Below, piece after piece: positions 24,850 through 38,584 of a DNA stretch of 64,000 nucleotides. This DNA comes from Colletes latitarsis (taxonomy: Eukaryota > Arthropoda > Insecta > Hymenoptera > Colletidae): positions 22,480,001 to 22,544,000 of the forward strand of contig NW_027488368.1 in NCBI RefSeq assembly GCF_051014445.1, written 5' to 3'. The position numbers were made by a program, and so were the translations under genes. Under the pieces are notes generated by a model. It was not told the DNA's origin, searched no databases, and was given only the letters and a program-made list of their open reading frames with translations. Numbering within the stretch: the first letter of the stretch is position 1; every line of letters begins with the position of its first letter.

Positions 24850-26990
24850 GTCCATTAAACCTGGTTTCGATCAATATTTTAGAGGATAACGCAAGTTATG
24901 TCTGGGATAGGTCTGGGATTTGCCCTCATCAGGCTCATACTTTCGCGTTTTTCACATACTTGTTGAACAGATCCTGGGTTTTTTCTGGTTTGGATCGCGT
25001 AGTAATGTGGTGCCACACTGAAACAGTCGATTAAATCTGGTTTCGATCAATATTTTTGAGGATAACGCATATTAGGTCTAGGTTAGACCTGGGATTATCA
25101 CTCATCAGACTCATACTTTCGCATTCTTCACATACTTGTTGAACGGATTCTGGGTTTTTTCTGGTTTGGATCCCGTAGTAATGTGGTACCACACTGAAAC
25201 AGTCCATTAAACCTGGTTTCGATCAATATTTTAGAGGACAACGCATGTTAGGTCTAGGTTAGGCCTGGGATTTGCCCTCATCAGTGCCATGCTTTCGCAG
25301 TTTTAATATACATGTTGACCTAATCGAGGGTTTTTTCTGCTTTGGATCTCGTAGTAAAGTCGTACCACACTAAAACAGTCAATTAAACCTGGTTTCGATC
25401 AATATTTTAGAGGACAACGCAAGTTAGGTCTGGGATAGGTCTGGGATTTGACCTCATCAGACTCATACTTTCGCATTCTTCACATACTTGTTGAACGGAT
25501 CCTGGGATTTTTTCTGGTTTGGACCACGTAGTAATGTGGTACCACACTGAAACAGTCGATTAAACCCGGTTTCGATCAATATTTTTGTGGATAACGCATG
25601 TTACGTCTAGGTTAGGCCTGGGATTTGCCCTCATCAGTGTCATACTTTCGCAGTTTTAACATACATGTTGACCTAATCGTGGGTTTTTTCTGCTTTGGAT
25701 CACGTAGTAAAGTGGTACCACACTAAAACAGTCAATTAAACCTGGTTTCGATCAATATTTTAGAGGACAACGCATGTTAGGTCGAGGTTAGGCGTGGGAT
25801 TTGCCCTTATCAGACTCATACTTTCGCATTCTTCACATACTTGTTGAACGGATCCTGGGTTTTTTCTGGTTTGGACCACGTAGTAATGTGGTACCACACT
25901 GAAACAGTCGATTAAACCTGGTTTCGATCAATATTTTTGTGGATAACGCATGTTACGTCTAGGTTAGGTCTGGGATTTGCCCTCATCAGACTCATACTTA
26001 CGCATACTTCACATACTTGTTAAACAGATCCTGGGTTTTTTTCTGGTTTGGATCACGTAGTAATGTGGTACCACACTGAAACAGTCGATTAAACCTGGTT
26101 TTGATCAATATTTTATAGGATAGCGCTTGTTAGGTCTGGGATAGGTCTGGGATTTGCCCTCATCAGTGTCATACTTTCGCAGTTTTAACATACATGTTGA
26201 CCTAATCGTGGGTTTTTTCTGCTTTGGATCACGTAGTAAAGTGGTACCACACTAAAACAGTCCATTAAATCTGGTTTCGATCAATATTTTAGAGGATAAC
26301 GCATGTTAGGTCGAGGTTAGGCCTGGGATTTGCCCTTATCAGATTCGTACTTTCGCATTCTTCACATACTTGATGTCCAGATTCTGGGCCTTTTCTGGTT
26401 TGGATCACGTAGTAATGTGGTACCACACTGAAACAGTCAATTAAACCTTGTTTCCATCAATATTTTAGAGGACAACGCATGTTAGGTCTAGGTTGGGCTT
26501 GGGATTTGCCCTCATCAGGGTCATACCTTCACAGTTTTAACATACATATTGACCTGATCGAGGGTTTTTTCTGCTTTGGATCACGTAGTAAAGTGGTACC
26601 ACACTGAAACAGTCAATTAAACCTGGTATCCATCAATATTTTAGAGGACAACGCATGTTAGGTCTAGGTTAGGCCTGGGATTTGCCCTCATCAGTGTCAT
26701 ACTTTCGCAGTTTTAATATACATGTTGACCTAATCGAGGGTTTTTTCTGCTTTGGATCACGTAGTAAAGTGGTACCACACTAAAACAGTCAATTAAACCT
26801 GGTTTCGATCAATATTTTAGAGGACAACGCATGTTAGGTCGAGGTTAGGCCTGGGATTTGCCCTTATCAGACTCATACTTTCGCATTCTTCACATACTTG
26901 TTGAACGGATCCTGGGTTTTTTCTGGTTTGGATCAGGTAAAAATGTGGTACCACACTGAAACAGTCGATTAAACCTGGTTTCGATCAATA
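24850..26990. repeat. higher-order block D, copy 1
   Basis: About 12 monomers repeated at 28021-30161 at an offset of 3171 bp (18 monomers plus 3). Diagnostic variants include 'gcatattaggtctaggttag', 'tgatgtccagattctgggcc' and 'ggatctcgtagtaaagtcg'. The tail overlaps block E. Confidence 0.9.
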
Positions 26991-28266
26991 TCTTGGAGGA
27001 TAACGCAAGTTATGTCTGGGATAGGTCTGGGATTTGCCCTCATCAGGCTCATACTTTCGCGTTTGTCACATACTTGTTGAACAGATCCTGGGTTTTTTCT
27101 GGATTGGATCACGTAGTAAAGTGGTACCACACTAAAACAGTCAATTAAACCTGGTTTCGATCAATATTTTAGATGACAACGCAAGTTAGGTCTGGGATAG
27201 GTCTTGGATTTGCCCTCATCAGACTCATACTTACGCATACTTCACATACTTGTTAAACAGATCCTGGGTTTTTTTCTGGTTTGGATCACGTAGTAATGTG
27301 GTACCACACTGAAACAGTCGATTAAACCTGGTTTTGATCAATATTTTATAGGATAGCGCTTGTTAGGTCTGGGATAGGTCTGGGATTTGCCCTCATCAGT
27401 GTCATACTTTCGCAGTTTTAACATACATGTTGACCTAATCGTGGGTTTTTTCTGCTTTGGATCACGTAGTAAAGTGGTACCACACTAAAACAGTCCATTA
27501 AACCTGGTTTCGATCAATATTTTAGAGGATAACGCGTGTTAGGTCTTGGTTAGGCCTGGGATTTGCCCTCATCAGTGTCATACTTTCGCAGTTTTAACAT
27601 ACGTGTTGACCTGATCGAGGGTTTTTTCTGCCTTGGATCACGTAGAAAAGTGGTGCCACACTAAAACAGTCGATTAAACCTGGTTTCGATCAATATTTTT
27701 GTGGATAACGCATGTTACGTCTAGGTTAGGTCTGGGATTTGCTGTCATCAGGCTCATACTTTCGCATATTTCTCGTTCTTGTTGGCTAGATCCTGGACTT
27801 CCACCGGTTTGGATCACGTAGTAATGTGATGCCACACTGAAACAGTCAATTAAACCTGCTCTTGATAAATATTTTAGAGGATAACGCATGTTAGGTCTGG
27901 GTTGGGTCTAGGATTTGCCCTAATCAGGCTCATAACTTCGCATATTTCTCATACTTCATGGCTAGATCCTGGGCTTTGTCTGGATTGGATCACGTAGTAA
28001 TGTGGTACCACACTGAAACAGTCCATTAATCCTGGTTTCGATCAATATTTTAGAGGATAACGCAAGTTATGTCTGGGATAGGTCTGGGATTTGCCCTCAT
28101 CAGGCTCATACTTTCGCGTTTTTCACATACTTGTTGAACAGATCCCGGGTTTCTTCTGGTTTGGATCGCGTAGTAATGTGGTGCCACACTGAAACAGTCG
28201 ATTAAATCTGGTTTCGATCAATATTTTTGAGGATAACGCATATTAGGTCTAGGTTAGACCTGGGAT
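26780..28266. repeat. higher-order block E, copy 1
   Basis: About 8.4 monomers repeated at 32417-33903 at an offset of 5637 bp (32 monomers plus 5). Markers are 'atcaatatcttggagg', 'ataggatagcgcttgttagg' and the monomer with 'ctcgttcttgttggctag'. Most of it is found a third time from about 38571. Confidence 0.9.
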
Positions 28267-30161
28267 TATCACTCATCAGACTCATACTTTCGCATTCTTC
28301 ACATACTTGTTGAACGGATTCTGGGTTTTTTCTGGTTTGGATCCCGTAGTAATGTGGTACCACACTGAAACAGTCCATTAAACCTGGTTTCGATCAATAT
28401 TTTAGAGGACAACGCATGTTAGGTCTAGGTTAGGCCTGGGATTTGCCCTCATCAGTGCCATGCTTTCGCAGTTTTAATATACATGTTGACCTAATCGAGG
28501 GTTTTTTCTGCTTTGGATCTCGTAGTAAAGTCGTACCACACTAAAACAGTCAATTAAACCTGGTTTCGATCAATATTTTAGAGGACAACGCAAGTTAGGT
28601 CTGGGATAGGTCTGGGATTTGACCTCATCAGACTCATACTTTCGCATTCTTCACATACTTGTTGAACGGATCCTGGGATTTTTTCTGGTTTGGACCACGT
28701 AGTAATGTGGTACCACACTGAAACAGTCGATTAAACCCGGTTTCGATCAATATTTTTGTGGATAACGCATGTTACGTCTAGGTTAGGCCTGGGATTTGCC
28801 CTCATCAGTGTCATACTTTCGCAGTTTTAACATACATGTTGACCTAATCGTGGGTTTTTTCTGCTTTGGATCACGTAGTAAAGTGGTACCACACTAAAAC
28901 AGTCAATTAAACCTGGTTTCGATCAATATTTTAGAGGACAACGCATGTTAGGTCGAGGTTAGGCCTGGGATTTGCCCTTATCAGACTCATACTTTCGCAT
29001 TCTTCACATACTTGTTGAACGGATCCTGGGTTTTTTCTGGTTTGGACCACGTAGTCATGTGGTACCACACTGAAACAGTCGATTAAACCTGGTTTCGATC
29101 AATATTTTTGTGGACAACGCATGTTACGTCTAGGTTAGGTCTGGGATTTGCCCTCATCAGACTCATACTTACGCATACTTCACATACTTGTTAAACAGAT
29201 CCTGGGTTTTTTTCTGGTTTGGATCACGTAGTAATGTGGTACCACACTGAAACAGTCGATTAAACCTGGTTTTGATCAATATTTTATAGGATAGCGCTTG
29301 TTAGGTCTGGGATAGGTCTGGGATTTGCCCTCATCAGTGTCATACTTTCGCAGTTTTAACATACATGTTGACCTAATCGTGGGTTTTTTCTGCTTTGGAT
29401 CACGAAGTAAAGTGGTACCACACTAAAACAGTCCATTAAATCTGGTTTCGATCAATATTTTAGAGGATAACGCATGTTAGGTCGAGGTTAGGCCTGGGAT
29501 TTGCCCTTATCAGATTCGTACTTTCGCATTCTTCACATACTTGATGTCCAGATTCTGGGCCTTTTCTGGTTTGGATCACGTAGTAATGTGGTACCACACT
29601 GAAACAGTCAATTAAACCTTGTTTCCATCAATATTTTAGAGGACAACGCATGTTAGGTCTAGGTTGGGCTTGGGATTTGCCCTCATCGGGGTCATACCTT
29701 CACAGTTTTAACATACATATTGACCTGATCGAGGGTTTTTTCTGCTTTGGATCACGTATTAAAGTGGTACCACACTGAAACAGTCAATTAAACCTGGTAT
29801 CCATCAATATTTTAGAGGACAACGCATGTTAGGTCTAGGTTAGGCCTGGGGTTTGCCCTCATCAGTGTCATACTTTCGCAGTTTTAATATACATGTTGAC
29901 CTAATCGAGGGTTTTTTCTGCTTTGGATCACGTAGTAAAGTGGTACCACACTAAAACAGTCAATTAAACCTGGTTTCGATCAATATTTTAGAGGACAACG
30001 CATGTTAGGTCGAGGTTAGGCCTGGGATTTGTCCTTATCAGACTCATACTTTCGCATTCTTCACATACTTGTTGAACGGATCCTGGGTTTTTTCTGGATT
30101 GGATCAGGTAAAAATGTGGTACCACAATGAAACAGTCGATTAAACCTGGTTTCGATCAATA
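28021..30161. repeat. higher-order block D, copy 2
   Basis: Close copy of 24850-26990 with scattered substitutions (for example 'gatcccgggtttcttctgg' near 28141 and 'cacgaagtaaagtgg' near 29401). It ends near 30161, where copy 1 has 'tcttggagg' and this copy 'ttttagagaataa'. Confidence 0.9.
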
Positions 30162-32416
30162 TTTTAGAGAATAATTCATGTTAGGTCTAAGTTAGGTCTG
30201 GGATTTGCTCTCATCAGGCTCATACTTTCGCATATTTGTCATTCTTGTTGGCCAGATCCTGGGCTTCCACTGGTTTGGATCACGTAGTAATGTGATGCCA
30301 CACTAAAACAGTCAATTAAACCTGGTTTCGATCAATATTTTAGAGGACAACGCATGTTAGGTCGAGGTTAGGCCTGGGATTTGCCCTTATCAGACTCATA
30401 CTTTCGCATTCTTCACATACTTGTTGAACGGATCCTGGGTTTTTTCTGGATTGGATCAGGTAGTAATGTGGTACCACACTGAAACAGTCGATTAAACCTG
30501 GTTTCGATCAATATCTTGGAGGATAACGCAAGTTATGTCTGGGATAGGTCTGGGATTTGCCCTCATCAGGCTCATACTTTCGCGTTTGTCACATACTTGT
30601 TGAACAGATCCTGGGTTTTTTCTGGATTGGATCAGGTAGTAATGTGGTACCACACTGAAACAGTCCATTAAACCTGGCTTCGATCAATATTTTAGAGGAT
30701 AACGCATGTTAGGTCTAGGTTAGGCCTGGGATTTGCCCTCATCAGTGTCATACTTTCGCAGTTTTAATATACATGTTGACCTAATCGAGGGTTTTTTCTG
30801 CTTTGGATCACGTAGTAAAGTGGTACCACACTAAAACAGTCAATTAAACCTGGTTTCGATCAATATTTTAGAGGACAACGCATGTTAGGTCGAGGTTAGG
30901 CCTGGGATTTGCCCTTATCAGACTCATACTTTCGCATTCTTCACATACTTGTTGAACGGATCCTGGGTTTTTTCTGGTTTGGACCACGTAGTAATGTGGT
31001 ACAACACTGAAACAGTCGATTAAACCTGGTTTCGATCAATATTTTTGTGGATAACGCATGTTACGTCTAGGTTAGGTGTGGGATTTGCTCTCACCAGGCT
31101 CATTCTTTCGCATATTTCTCATACTTCATGGCTAGATCCTGGGCTATTTCTGGATTGTATCAACGAAGTAATATAGTACCACACTGAAACAGTCAACTAA
31201 ACCTGGTTTCGATCAATATTTTAGAGGATAACGCAAGGTATGTCAGGGATAGATCTGGGGATTTGCCCTCATCAGGCTCATACTTTCGCGTTTTTCACAT
31301 TCTTATTGAACAGATCCTGGGTATTTTCTGGTTTGGATCACGCAGTAATGTGGTACCACACTGAAACAGTCAATTAAACCTTGTTTCCATCAATATTTTA
31401 GAGGACAACGCATGTTAGGTCTAGGTTGGGCTTGGGATTTGCCCTCATCAGGGTCATACCTTCACAGTTTTAACATACATATTGACCTGATCGAGGGTTT
31501 TTTCTGCTTTGGATCACGTAGTAAAGTGGTACCACACTGAAACAGTCAATTAAACCTGGTATCCATCAATATTTTAGAGGACAACGCATGTTAGGTCTAG
31601 GTTAGGCCTGGGATTTGCCCTCATCAGTGTCATACTTTCGCAGTTTTAATATACATGTTGACCTAATCGAGGGTTTTTTCTGCTTTGGATCACGTAGTAA
31701 AGTGGTACCACACTAAAACAGTCAATTAAACCTGGTTTCGATCAATATTTTAGAGGACAACGCATGTTAGGTCGAGCTCAGGCCTGGGATTTGCCCTTAT
31801 CAGACTCATACTTTCGCATTCTTCACATACTTGTTGAACGGATCCTGGGTTTTTTCTGGATTGGATCAGGTAAAAATGTGGTACCACAATGAAACAGTCG
31901 ATTAAACCTGGTTTCGATCAATATTTTAGAGAATAATTCATGTTAGGTCTAAGTTAGGTCAGGGATTTGCTCTCATCAGGCTCATACTTTCGCATATTTG
32001 TCATTCTTGTTGGCCAGATCCTAGGCTTCCACTGGTTTGGATCACGTAGTAATGTGATGCCACACTGAAACAGTCAATTAGACCTGGTCTTGATAAATAT
32101 TTTAGAGGATAACGCATGTTAGGTCTGGGTTAGGACTAGGATTTGCCCTAATGAGGCTCATAATTTCGCATATTTCTCATACTTCATGGCTAGATCCTGG
32201 GCTTTTTCTGATTTGGATCACGCAGTAATGTGGTACCACACTGAAACAGTCCATTAAACCTGGTTTCGATCAATATTTTAGAGAATAATTCATGTTAGGT
32301 CTAAGTTAGGTCTGGGATTTGCTCTCATCAGGCTCATACTTTCGCATATTTGTCATTCTTGTTGGCCAGATCCTGGGCTTCCACTGGTTTGGATCACGTA
32401 GTAATGTGATGCCACA
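30162..32416. repeat. monomers shared piecemeal with blocks D and E
   Basis: Monomers seen elsewhere in the long repeats, including the 'gatcaggtaaaaatgtgg' type (near 30104 and 31866) and the 'cttccactgg' type. One local oddity is 'tgtatcaacgaagtaatata' near 31156, with an inserted base. No gene is visible. Confidence 0.78.
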
Positions 32417-34884
32417 CTAAAACAGTCAATTAAACCTGGTTTCGATCAATATTTTAGTGGACAACGCATGTTAGGTCGAGGTTAGGCCTGGGATTTGCCC
32501 TTATCAGACTCATACTTTCGCATTCTTCACATACTTGTTGAACGGATCCTGGGTTTTTTCTGGATTGGATCAGGTAGTAATGTGGTACCACACTGAAACA
32601 GTCGATTAAACCTGGTTTCGATCAATATCTTGGAGGATAACGCAAGTTATGTCTGGGATAGGTCTGGGATTTGCCCTCATCAGGCTCATACTTTCGCGTT
32701 TGTCACATACTTGTTGAACAGATCCTGGGTTTTTTCTGGATTGGATCACGTAGTAAAGTGGTACCACACTAAAACAGTCAATTAAACCTGGTTTCGATCA
32801 ATATTTTAGATGACAACGCAAGTTAGGTCTGGGATAGGTCTTGGATTTGCCCTCATCAGACTCATACTTACGCATACTTCACATACTTGTTAAGCAGATC
32901 CTGGGTTTTTTTCTGGTTTGGATCACGTAGTAATGTGGTACCACACTGAAACAGTCGATTAAACCTGGTTTTGATCAATATTTTATAGGATAGCGCTTGT
33001 TAGGTCTGGGATAGGTCTGGGATTTGCCCTCATCAGTGTCATACTTTCGCAGTTTTAACATACATGTTGACCTAATCGTGGGTTTTTTCTGCTTTGGATC
33101 ACGTAGTAAAGTGGTACCACACTAAAACAGTCCATTAAACCTGGTTTCGATCAATATTTTAGAGGATAACGCGTGTTAGGTCTTGGTTAGGCCTGGGATT
33201 TGCCCTCATCAGTGTCATACTTTCGCAGTTTTAACATACGTGTTGACCTGATCGAGGGTTTTTTCTGCATTGGATCACGTAGAAAAGTGGTGCCACACTA
33301 AAACAGTCGATTAAACCTGGTTTCGATCAATATTTTTGTGGATAACGCATGTTACGTCTAGGTTAGGTCTGGGATTTGCTGTCATCAGGCTCATACTTTC
33401 GCATATTTCTCGTTCTTGTTGGCTAGATCCTGGGCTTCCACTGGTTTGGATCACGTAGTAATGTGATGCCACACTGAAACAGTCAATTAAACCTGCTCTT
33501 GATAAATATTTTAGAGGATAACGCATGTTAGGTCTGGGTTGGGTCTAGGATTTGCCCTAATCAGGCTCATAACTTCGCATATTTCTCATACTTCATGGCT
33601 AGATCCTGGGCTTTGTCTGGATTGGATCACGTAGTAATGTGGTACCACACTGAAACAGTCCATTAATCCTGGTTTCGATCAATATTTTAGAGGATAACGC
33701 AAGTTATGTCTGGGATAGGTCTGGGATTTGCCCTCATCAGGCTCATACTTTCGCGTTTTTCACATACTTGTTGAACAGATCCTGGGTTTTTTCTGGTTTG
33801 GATCGCGTAGTAATGTGGTGCCACACTGAAACAGTCGATTAAATCTGGTTTCGATCAATATTTTTGAGGATAACGCATATTAGGTCTAGGTTAGACCTGG
33901 GATTTGCCCTCATCAGTGTCATACTTTCGCAGTTTTAACATACATGTTGACCTAATCGAGGGTTTTTTCTGCTTTGGATCTCGTAGTAAAGTCGTACCAC
34001 ACTAAAACAGTCAATTAAACCTGGTTTCGATCAATATTTTAGAGGACAACGCAAGTTAGGTCTGGGATAGGTCTGGGATTTGACCTCATCAGACTCATAC
34101 TTTCGCATTCTTCACATACTTGTTGAACGGATCCTGGGATTTTTTCTGGTTTGGACCACGTAGTAATGTGGTACCACACTGAAACAGTCGATTAAACCCG
34201 GTTTCGATCAATATTTTTGTGGATAACGCATGTTACGTCTAGGTTAGGCCTGGGATTTGCCCTCATCAGTGTCATACTTTCGCAGTTTTAACATACATGT
34301 TGACCTAATCGTGGGTTTTTTCTGCTTTGGATCACGTAGTAAAGTGGTACCACACTAAAACAGTCAATTAAACCTGGTTTCGATCAATATTTTAGAGGAC
34401 AACGCATGTTAGGTCGAGGTTAGGCCTGGGATTTGCCCTTATCAGACTCATACTTTCGCATTCTTCACATACTTGTTGAACGGATCCTGGGTTTTTTCTG
34501 GTTTGGACCACGTAGTAATGTGGTACCACACTGAAACAGTCGATTAAACCTGGTTTCGATCAATATTTTTGTGGATAACGCATGTTACGTCTAGGTTAGG
34601 TCTGGGATTTGCTCTCATCAGGCTCATTCTTTCGCATATTTCTCATACTTCATGGCTAGATCCTGGGCTATTTCTGGATTGCATCACGTAGTAATATAGT
34701 ACCACACTGAAACAGTCAATTAAACCTGGTTTCCATCAATATTTTAGAGGACAACGCAAGTTAGGTCTGGGATAGGTCTGGGATTTGCCCTCATCAGACT
34801 CGTACTTTCGCATATTTCTCATAATTGATGGCAAGATTCTGGGCCTTTTCTGGTTTGGATCACGTAGTAATGTGGTACCACACT
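32417..34884. repeat. higher-order block E, copy 2, with adjoining part of the long unit
   Basis: Matches 26780-28266 up to 33903, then skips exactly one monomer relative to the earlier copy (offset falls from 5637 to 5461) and continues like 28443-29151. From about 32945 it also matches the next unit, starting near 38571, at an offset of 5626 bp. Confidence 0.88.
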
Positions 34885-37800
34885 GATACAGTCAATTAAA
34901 CCTGGTTTCCATCAATATTTTAGAGGACAACGCATGTTAGGTCTAGGTTTGGCCTGGGATTTGCCCTCATCAGGGTCATACTTTCACAGTTTTAACATAC
35001 ATGTTGACCTGATCGAGGGTTTTTTCTGCTTTGGATCACGTAGTAAAGTGGCACCACACTGAAACAGTCAATTAAGCCAGGTTTCAATCATTATTTTAGA
35101 GGACAACGCATGTTAGGTCTGGGTAAGGTCTAGGATTTGCCATCATCAGGCTCATAATTTCGCATATTTCTCATACTTCATGGCTAGATCCTGGGCTTCG
35201 TCTGGATTGGATCACGTAGTATTGTGGTACCACACTGAAACACTAAATTAAACCTGGTTTCGATCAATATTTTAGATGACAACGCAAGTTAGGTCTGGGA
35301 TAGGTCTTGGATTTGCCCTCATCAGACTCATACTTACGCATACTTCACATACTTGTTAAACAGATCCTGTGTTTTTTTCTGGTTTGGATCACGTAGTAAT
35401 GTGGTACCACACTGAAACAGTCGATTAAACCTGGTTTTGATCAATATTTTATAGGATAGCGCTTGTTAGGTCTGGGATAGGTCTGGGATTTGCCCTCATC
35501 AGTGTCATACTTTCGCAGTTTTAACATACATGTTGACCTAATCGTGGGTTTTTTCTGCTTTGGATCACGTAGTAAAGTGGTACCACACTAAAACAGTCCA
35601 TTAAACCTGGTTTCGATCAATATTTTAGAGGAAAACGCATGTTAGGTCGAGGTTAGGCCTGGGATTTGCCCTTATCAGATTCGTACTTTCGCATTCTTCA
35701 CATACTTGATGTCCAGATTCTGGGCCTTTTCTGGTTTGGATCACGTAGTAATGTGGTACCACACTGAAACAGTCAATTAAACCTTGTTTCCATCAATATT
35801 TTAGAGGACAACGCATGTTAGGTCTAGGTTGGGCTTGGGATTTGCCCTCATCAGGGTCATACCTTCACAGTTTTAACATACATATTGACCTGATCGAGGG
35901 TTTTTTCTGCTTTGGATCACGTAGTAAAGTGGTACCACACTGAAACAGTCAATTAAACCTGGTATCCATCAATATTTTAGAGGACAACGCATGTTAGGTC
36001 TAGGTTAGGCCTGGGATTTGCCCTCATCAGTGTCATACTTTCGCAGTTTTAATATACATGTTGACCTAATCGAGGGTTTTTTCTGCTTTGGATCACGTAG
36101 TAAAGTGGTACCACACTAAAACAGTCAATTAAACCTGGTTTCGATCAATATTTTAGAGGACAACGCATGTTAGGTCGAGGTTAGGCCTGGGATTTGCCCT
36201 TATCAGACTCATACTTTCGCATTCTTCACATACTTGTTGAACGGATCCTGGGTTTTTTCTGGATTGGATCAGGTAAAAATGTGGTACCACAATGAAACAG
36301 TCGATTAAACCTGGTTTCGATCAATATTTTAGAGAATAATTCATGTTAGGTCTAAGTTAGGTCTGGGATTTGCTCTCATCAGGCTCATACTTTCGCATAT
36401 TTGTCATTCTTGTTGGCCAGATCCTAGGCTTCCACTGGTTTGGATCACGTAGTAATGTGATGCCACACTGAAACAGTCAATTAGACCTGGTCTTGATAAA
36501 TATTTTAGAGGATAACGCATGTTAGGTCTGGGTTAGGACTAGGATTTGCCCTAATGAGGCTCATAATTTCGCATATTTCTCATACTTCATGGCTAGATCC
36601 TGGGCTTTTTCTGATTTGGATCACGCAGTAATGTGGTACCACACTGAAACAGTCCATTAAACCTGGTTTCGATCAATATTTTAGAGAATAATTCATGTTA
36701 GGTCTAAGTTAGGTCTGGGATTTGCTCTCATCAGGCTCATACTTTCGCATATTTGTCATTCTTGTTGGCCAGATCCTAGGCTTCCACTGGTTTGGATCAC
36801 GTAGTAATGTGATGCCACACTGAAACAGTCAATTAGACCTGGTCTTGATAAATATTTTAGAGGATAACGCATGTTAGGTCTGGGTTAGGACTAGGATTTG
36901 CCCTAATGAGGCTCATAATTTCGCATATTTCTCATACTTCATGGCTAGATCCTGGGCTTTTTCTGATTTGGATCACGCAGTAATGTGGTACCACACTGAA
37001 ACAGTCCATTAAACCTGGTTTCGATCAATATTTTAGAGAATAATTCATGTTAGGTCTAAGTTAGGTCTGGGATTTGCTCTCATCAGGCTCATACTTTCGC
37101 ATATTTGTCATTCTTGTTGGCCAGATCCTGGGCTTCCACTGGTTTGGATCACGTAGTAATGTGATGCCACACTAAAACAGTCAATTAAACCTGGTTTCGA
37201 TCAATATTTTAGAGGACAACGCATGTTAGGTCGAGGTTAGGCCTGGGATTTGCCCTTATCAGACTCATACTTTCGCATTCTTCACATACTTGTTGAACGG
37301 ATCCTGGGTTTTTTCTGGATTGGATCAGGTAGTAATGTGGTACCACACTGAAACAGTCGATTAAACCTGGTTTCGATCAATATTTTGGAGGATAACGCAA
37401 GTTATGTCTGGGATAGGTCTGGGATTTGCCCTCATCAGGCTCATACTTTCGCGTTTGTCACATACTTGTTGAACAGATCCTGGGTTTTTTCTGGATTGGA
37501 TCAGGTAGTAATGTGGTACCACAATGAAACAGTCGATTAAACCTGGTTTCGATCGATATTTTAGAGGATAACGCAAGTTATGTCTGGGATAGGTCTGGGG
37601 ATTTGCCCTCATCAGGCTCATACTTTCGCGTTTTTCACATACTTGTTGAACAGATCCTGGGTTTTTTCTGGTTTGGATCCCGTAGTAATGTGGTACCACA
37701 CTGAAACAGTCCATTAAACCTGGCTTCGATCAATATTTTAGAGGATAACGCATGTTAGGTCTAGGTTAGGCCTGGGATTTGCCCTCATCAGGGTCATACC

Positions 37801-38240
37801 TTCACAGTTTTAACATACATTTTGACCTGATCGAGGGTTTTTTCTGCTTTGGATCACGTAGTAAAGTGGTACCACACTGAAACAGTCAATTAAACCTGGT
37901 ATCCATCAATATTTTAGAGGACAACGCATGTTAGGTCTAGGTTAGGCCTGGGATTTGCCCTCATCAGTGTCATACTTTCGCAGTTTTAATATACATGTTG
38001 ACCTAATCGAGGGTTTTTTCTGCTTTGGATCACGTAGTAAAGTGGTACCACACTAAAACAGTCAATTAAACCTGGTTTCGATCAATATTTTAGAGGACAA
38101 CGCATGTTAGGTCGAGGTTAGGCCTGGGATTTGCCCTTATCAGACTCATACTTTCGCATTCTTCACATACTTGTTGAACGGATCCTGGGTTTTTTCTGGT
38201 TTGGACCACGTAATAATGTGGTACAACACTGAAACAGTCC
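34885..38240. repeat. long higher-order repeat, third copy, right part
   Basis: After four monomers absent from the second copy, the alignment resumes at an offset of 6165 bp relative to 29.2-30.1 kb. The stretch 35415-36660 matches 40513-41758 at 5098 bp. The stretch 37013-38240 matches 41759-42986 at 4746 bp. The 352-bp change is the extra dimer described separately. Confidence 0.87.
36309..37012. repeat. tandem duplication of a two-monomer (352 bp) unit
   Basis: A dimer made of one 'atcctaggcttccactgg' monomer and one 'ggactaggatttgccctaat' monomer occurs twice in a row; for example 'ttagacctgg' at 36481 and again at 36833. I found no difference between the two copies. Corresponding places near 31920-32270 and 41410-41760 have only one dimer. 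Confidence 0.93.
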
Positions 38241-38417
38241 ATTAAACCTGGTTTCGATCAATATTTTAGAGAATAATTCATGTTAGGTCTAAGTTAGGTC
38301 TGGGATTTGCTCTCATCAGGCTCATACTTTCGCATATTTGTCATTCTTGTTGGCCAGATCCTAGGCTTCCACTGGTTTGGATCACGTAGTAATGTGATGC
38401 CACACTGAAACAGTCAA

Positions 38418-38584
38418 TTAGACCTGGACTTGATAAATATTTTAGAGGATAACGCATGTTAGGTCTGGGTTAGGACTAGGATTTGCCCTAATGAGGCTCA
38501 TAATTTCGCATATTTCATGGCTAGATCCTGGGCTTTTTCTGATTTGGATCACGCAGTAATGTGGTACCACACTGAAACAGTCGA
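38418..38584. repeat. monomer with 9-bp deletion
   Basis: 'gcatatttcatggctag' replaces 'gcatatttctcatacttcatggctag' near 38510, giving a 167-bp monomer. The lost bases lie between two 'ttc' triplets, as expected from replication slippage. Confidence 0.85.
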
